Positions 61,156 through 64,000 of a DNA stretch of 64,000 nt are shown piece after piece; position 1 is the first letter of the stretch; each line of letters opens with the position of its first letter. Origin of the DNA: Megaleporinus macrocephalus (taxonomy: Eukaryota; Chordata; Actinopteri; Characiformes; Anostomidae); assembly GCA_021613375.1 (NCBI GenBank), contig CM038709.1:34863915-34927914 (forward strand). The letters run 5' to 3'. A program made the translations under genes and the position numbers. A model generated the notes under the pieces. It was not told the DNA's origin, made no database searches, and was given only the letters and a program-made list of their open reading frames with translations.

Positions 61156-62697
61156 TCAGGCAGTCCGCTTCTTCTTCCCCTCTGCGGGGGATGGAGGCGG
61201 ACGGTTCTTAGCTGCTACGGCCGCATAGGACTGTTTCCCCCACGGCCCGGGGTTAGTAGCTCTCGGTCGCTGGCTGGCCTGCTGAGCCCCCGCGGTCGGC
61301 CCCCGAGACTTGCCCTCTCTATACCTAGCTCTTGCAGCCGTGGCGGCAAAGCCTTGCTGCGCCGGTGGAGGGGGGCGTGGCACCTGTCTAGGTTAAACGT
61401 AGGCAGACATAGGTTAAACGCCTCGTCTTCCTGCTTTCTGAGAGTGCTGGTTTCTCTCATTTTAACTAAAGCTGGTCCGAAAAGACCCTTGGTGGGGTCA
61501 TAGACTGCGTCCATGATATCTGCCTTTTGGCTGTCGCTAAGGCCCGACAGGTTTAGCCAAAGGGCTCTCTCTCCTGACACGGCCAGGCCCATCACACGTC
61601 CACAGCCCTGCACTGCGCCACGAGAAGAGCGAAGAAGCAGGTCATTCACGATTCGGTGCCCCTAAATCCAGCTGCCGTCCCATTTCCTCCAAAATCTCTG
61701 ACTGATAGGCTGACAGAAATGTGACAGCGTTCAGAGAGCAGACTGACTGGGCAGCGTATTTGTATATACGCTGATAAATGGATGCCGTCAGGCGATCCGT
61801 TTTAGTGGGTAGGGAAATATTGGAGGAGGCAGATATGGCGCGGCGGTTAGGGTGGAGGTGGTAAGCCACTGAAGACTCTACCGCTGGGGGTCCGGTCAGC
61901 CCCAGCTCCGCCATCCCACTGATTTCCAGCTTAGAGCAGCCCTTGGTGGGAAGCTTGCTCTTGAAAGGGCTGGACCAGCAGCGACCCATCTACCTCGTGC
62001 AGGCAGGGACCGCCGGTAAAAGCTGTTTAGCTGAGGGTTGAGCAGGAGGGAGCCTTTTCCCATCATAAAGGTCCCTTTCTGCCCCTTCTTCACTCAGCGC
62101 CGCTGGCCAAGGTATAGCCAGCTTAGCGGCTGCCCGTTTACATACCTCGTACAGGTTGTTGTCAGCCTGAGAGCCAGCGTCGGATGCACTGGGTGCTCTG
62201 GGCTGTTGGGCCGGGAAGGTGGAGTCATCATCATCCTCATCCATGTCGCCCATACCGAGGAGATCGGAGTTGGCATCGCCCTCCGAGTCTTCCTCGGCCC
62301 CCGGCTCCCCTTCTGCTTGGGTGAGAAGGTCCTCAAATAGGGGAGGCATTTCGGGGGATTCAGCTTCCATCATGTCCGCCCAGCTCGAAGAGGCTCGCGG
62401 CTGATGGTCGCTGGCTGTAGTTTTGGGAGCAGCCCCGGACATGTAGGGGTCCTTTTCGTTTGCTACGGCAACTCTCAACCTCCTCTCTCTAATTTTCTGT
62501 GGCATCAAAGCACAGTGAGTGCACGTTTGCGGGTCCGCAAGCGATACTTGGGCGTGTTTAATGCCCATACAAAAGATGCACAGCGGGTGGGTGTCCCTGC
62601 CCGAGATGGTGGCTCCGCATGACGCTGTACACGGGCGGGATGCAGCCCCTTTAGCGTCTGGTTCCTTCCCTTTGGCGGGGGTCGAAACCAAGGACAT
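61156..62697 (-). pseudogene. DIRS gag, broken by a stop and two frameshifts
   Basis: It starts at a true ATG (62,695-62,697), 28 bp inside the right inverted repeat. The N-terminus has a Cys/His cluster (Cys23, Cys27, His37, Cys40, Cys43, His48, Cys59, Cys62) in the style of DIRS gag proteins, followed by an acidic stretch GDMDEDDDDS. An in-frame TAG at 61,990-61,992 interrupts it, but the same frame goes on through 61,642. It then shifts register near 61,650 to the frame carrying NLSGLSDSQKADIMDAVYD (to about 61,400), and shifts back to 61,383-61,156 with a basic, proline-rich tail ending EGKKKRTA. An 11-bp direct repeat (TAGGTTAAACG) lies beside the last shift. Gag is expected to form particles that hold the RNA and enzymes. 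Confidence 0.87.
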
Positions 62698-62725
62698 AAT
62701 GGCTGAGAGGAGAGAGAAAAATTAA

Positions 62726-62856
62726 GTAGGTCGACCGTGGCTAAGGGGCAGGGGCGGAGCCTGGTCACAAGTCGACCTGTCCGTCATAGACAGACGTGAT
62801 GCAATTGGAGCTTCCGTAGTTGGTCACGCCCAAGGCGATTCCCATAATGAAACACC
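62726..62856. repeat. DIRS inverted terminal repeat, plus-strand right copy (131 bp)
   Basis: It runs from GTAGGTCGACCGTGG to CCCATAATGAAACACC and is the inverse of 57,506-57,636. This is the 5' end of the element, so the element's promoter is expected in or near it, although I see no clear TATA box. The outermost 21 bp (62,857-62,877) are specific to this end and recur inverted in the internal complementary region. Confidence 0.95.
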
Positions 62857-62877
62857 GAGCGAAGTTAGAAAAAGAAC

Positions 62878-63684
62878 CTGCAGTTCTACCTTGAGTAAAC
62901 AGAGAAACTCTGAATTGGTCAAAAGTGAGCTGTTGAACTGCCATCTGGGAGCCCTGATCATTCCAGGAAGAAGAAAACTGCAGATCACTGCTGAGTGATC
63001 AGACAGCAAGATTGGCAAAATTGTAATAGAAACCTCTGTTGAAGCAAGGGAAGGACTGACAAAAATATAATCAATCCTAGAAATAGGACTTATGTCTATG
63101 AGAATAAAATGTGTATTCTGCAAGTGTATTGTTTTTAAACCGCCATAGGTCAATAATATCAAGGTCTTAAATAAATTGGTTTAGAAGTTTGGAAGACAGT
63201 GGGAGGGAATTATCAGAGCAGGATTTATCAAGCTTAGGATCCACTACTGCATTAAAATCACCCCCAACCAACAAATGGGAATCAGATAAGTCTAACAGGG
63301 TATTGCGAAGCCCATTTAAGAATCCCCTATCCGATTCATTGGGGCAATAGACAGAGGCTAAGACTAGCTGAATTGTACCCAATCTAACTTTTATAAAAGC
63401 AAACCTACCTTCTTGATCATTCCCCATATAATCAATAGACAATGGTAGTCTCCTTTCAACTAATATAGCAACACTTTATTTTTATTTAGGGCAGACGAGG
63501 AAATAGCAACCTTGTAGTATTTATTTTGAAAGCGAAAGACATCACAATGCTTCAAATGTGTCTCCTGTATTAGAGCTATTGAGACGAATTTTCGATGTAA
63601 ATGTTCTAAAACTCTTGTTCGTTTTACTGCTGAATTAAGCCCATTAACATTAAGTAATAGTACATTCAAGGGTAATGTTACCAT
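62878..63684 (-). pseudogene. LINE ORF2 APE-type endonuclease, frameshifted
   Basis: The domain would nick target DNA to start target-primed reverse transcription. Three fragments in different frames cover it. Fragment 63,460-63,684 starts with ATG and has LLNVNGLN and ALIQETHL, with the catalytic Glu. Fragment 63,167-63,442 has LVLASVYCPNESD and HLLVGGDFNAVVDP, with the Asp/Asn catalytic pair. Fragment 62,878-63,162 has SRIDYIFVS and LLSDHSAVICSF, with the catalytic His. Frame breaks lie near 63,450 and 63,165. All main active-site motifs are recognisable, so the decay is by small insertions and deletions more than by substitutions. It ends at the DIRS insertion. Confidence 0.88.
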
Positions 63685-64000
63685 TTCTAACAGTTTATGG
63701 AGTATATGTCAGTTTGTAAAAGACGAATGCATGGTAAAACCAAATTATAAGGCAGGGACAATTCTTCCAAGCAAAATGTAAGATGGAAAAGTGACAGTGA
63801 TGCACCCACAATGACACAGTTGCCATAGTTTACAAAATTTTGGAGCCTGTTGCTAAAGGGAATAAAGAAACTATATACAAGAAAAAAACAGACCGCACAG
63901 ACATTGATTCTATAGGTCTGTAAGAAACAAAAACATTTACTGATCCAGGGCATGTCCGCTGCAACTCACAGTAGTCAAGATCAACCCACACAACCCACCA
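63685..64000 (-). other. LINE upstream region, no gene recognised
   Basis: An 88-codon minus-strand frame (63,687-63,953) has no recognised domain. The position fits the spacer between ORF1 and ORF2, or the 5' untranslated part of the LINE. I see no zinc-knuckle, RRM or coiled-coil sequence here that would mark an ORF1. Confidence 0.4.

Larger units (their letters stand above)
57461..62877 (-). mobile_element. Complete DIRS-type tyrosine-recombinase retrotransposon (5,417 bp)
   Basis: Gene order on the minus strand is gag, RT, RNase H with an additional domain, tyrosine recombinase. The ends carry 131-bp inverted terminal repeats, and an internal complementary region at 57,695-57,787 matches both outermost ends joined together, the hallmark of DIRS-1-type elements. 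Known biology: the RNA is copied into a circular DNA, which the recombinase inserts without making the staggered-cut duplication typical of integrases. Here AAC stands at both edges (57,458-57,460 and 62,875-62,877) and no longer duplication is present. The element lies inside a LINE ORF2 whose codons continue across it. Its coding regions carry several frameshifts and a stop, so this copy is not autonomous. Confidence 0.95.
62878..64000 (-). mobile_element. L1/Tx1-like LINE, 5' part (runs toward or past the window end)
   Basis: This is the continuation of the LINE at 54,653-57,460. It holds the APE endonuclease of ORF2 (62,878-63,684) and about 316 bp upstream of it. On the minus strand the endonuclease-side codons KVELQ at 62,878 are followed in register by VFISTNRP on the other side of the DIRS element, which proves that the two halves were one. 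The 5' end of the element is not identified within the window. Confidence 0.85.

Noticed and set aside
59008..62768. Plus-strand and alternate-frame open frames across the DIRS element (for example 60,895-61,503 plus, and 59,592-61,088 minus)
   Set aside because: They overlap the well-supported gag, RT and recombinase frames in other registers and show no domain similarity.

Overview
This is a eukaryotic window, most likely from a teleost fish. That assignment is an inference from the element types: a vertebrate-type DIRS tyrosine-recombinase retrotransposon nested in an L1/Tx1-like LINE, beside a long satellite array. I see no host protein-coding gene, no tRNA or rRNA gene, no CRISPR array and no operon.

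Layout. (1) Positions 1 to about 53,868 are one tandem satellite array that continues left out of the window. It holds a 1,000-N assembly gap at 6,514-7,513. The building blocks are monomers of about 295-307 bp plus a second module, called X here, in an alpha form (344 bp) and a beta form (284 bp). In the well-ordered part they form a 1,649-bp higher-order repeat: X-alpha, M1, M2, X-beta, M3, M4. About 60 X modules are present. Older variants lie at the left (1-6.5 kb) and at the right edge (52.4-53.9 kb). The centre is homogenised and carries larger duplications (about 3.06 and 5.08 kb), deletion junctions and alpha/beta hybrids. (2) 53,869-54,652 is non-satellite sequence without a convincing gene; its second half resembles a decayed interspersed repeat. 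(3) 54,653-57,460 and 62,878 to at least 63,684 are two halves of one minus-strand LINE: a frameshifted APE endonuclease, a decayed reverse transcriptase without its catalytic core, a C-terminal domain and a poly(A) end. A 239-bp element, probably a solo LTR, with a CCCT target duplication sits in the 3' half. (4) 57,461-62,877 is a complete 5,417-bp DIRS element on the minus strand: gag, RT, RNase H with an extra domain, and tyrosine recombinase, bounded by 131-bp inverted terminal repeats and an internal complementary region. It splits the LINE at an AAC trinucleotide and leaves no ordinary target duplication.

Relations and order of events. In DIRS elements, RT and RNase H act with the inverted repeats and internal complementary region to make a circular DNA, which the tyrosine recombinase integrates. 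Here the DNA parts are nearly intact, while the coding parts carry several frameshifts and one in-frame stop. The LINE is older than both the DIRS copy and the 239-bp insertion. A long satellite array next to nested retroelements suggests pericentromeric or other heterochromatin, but nothing in the sequence proves centromere function.
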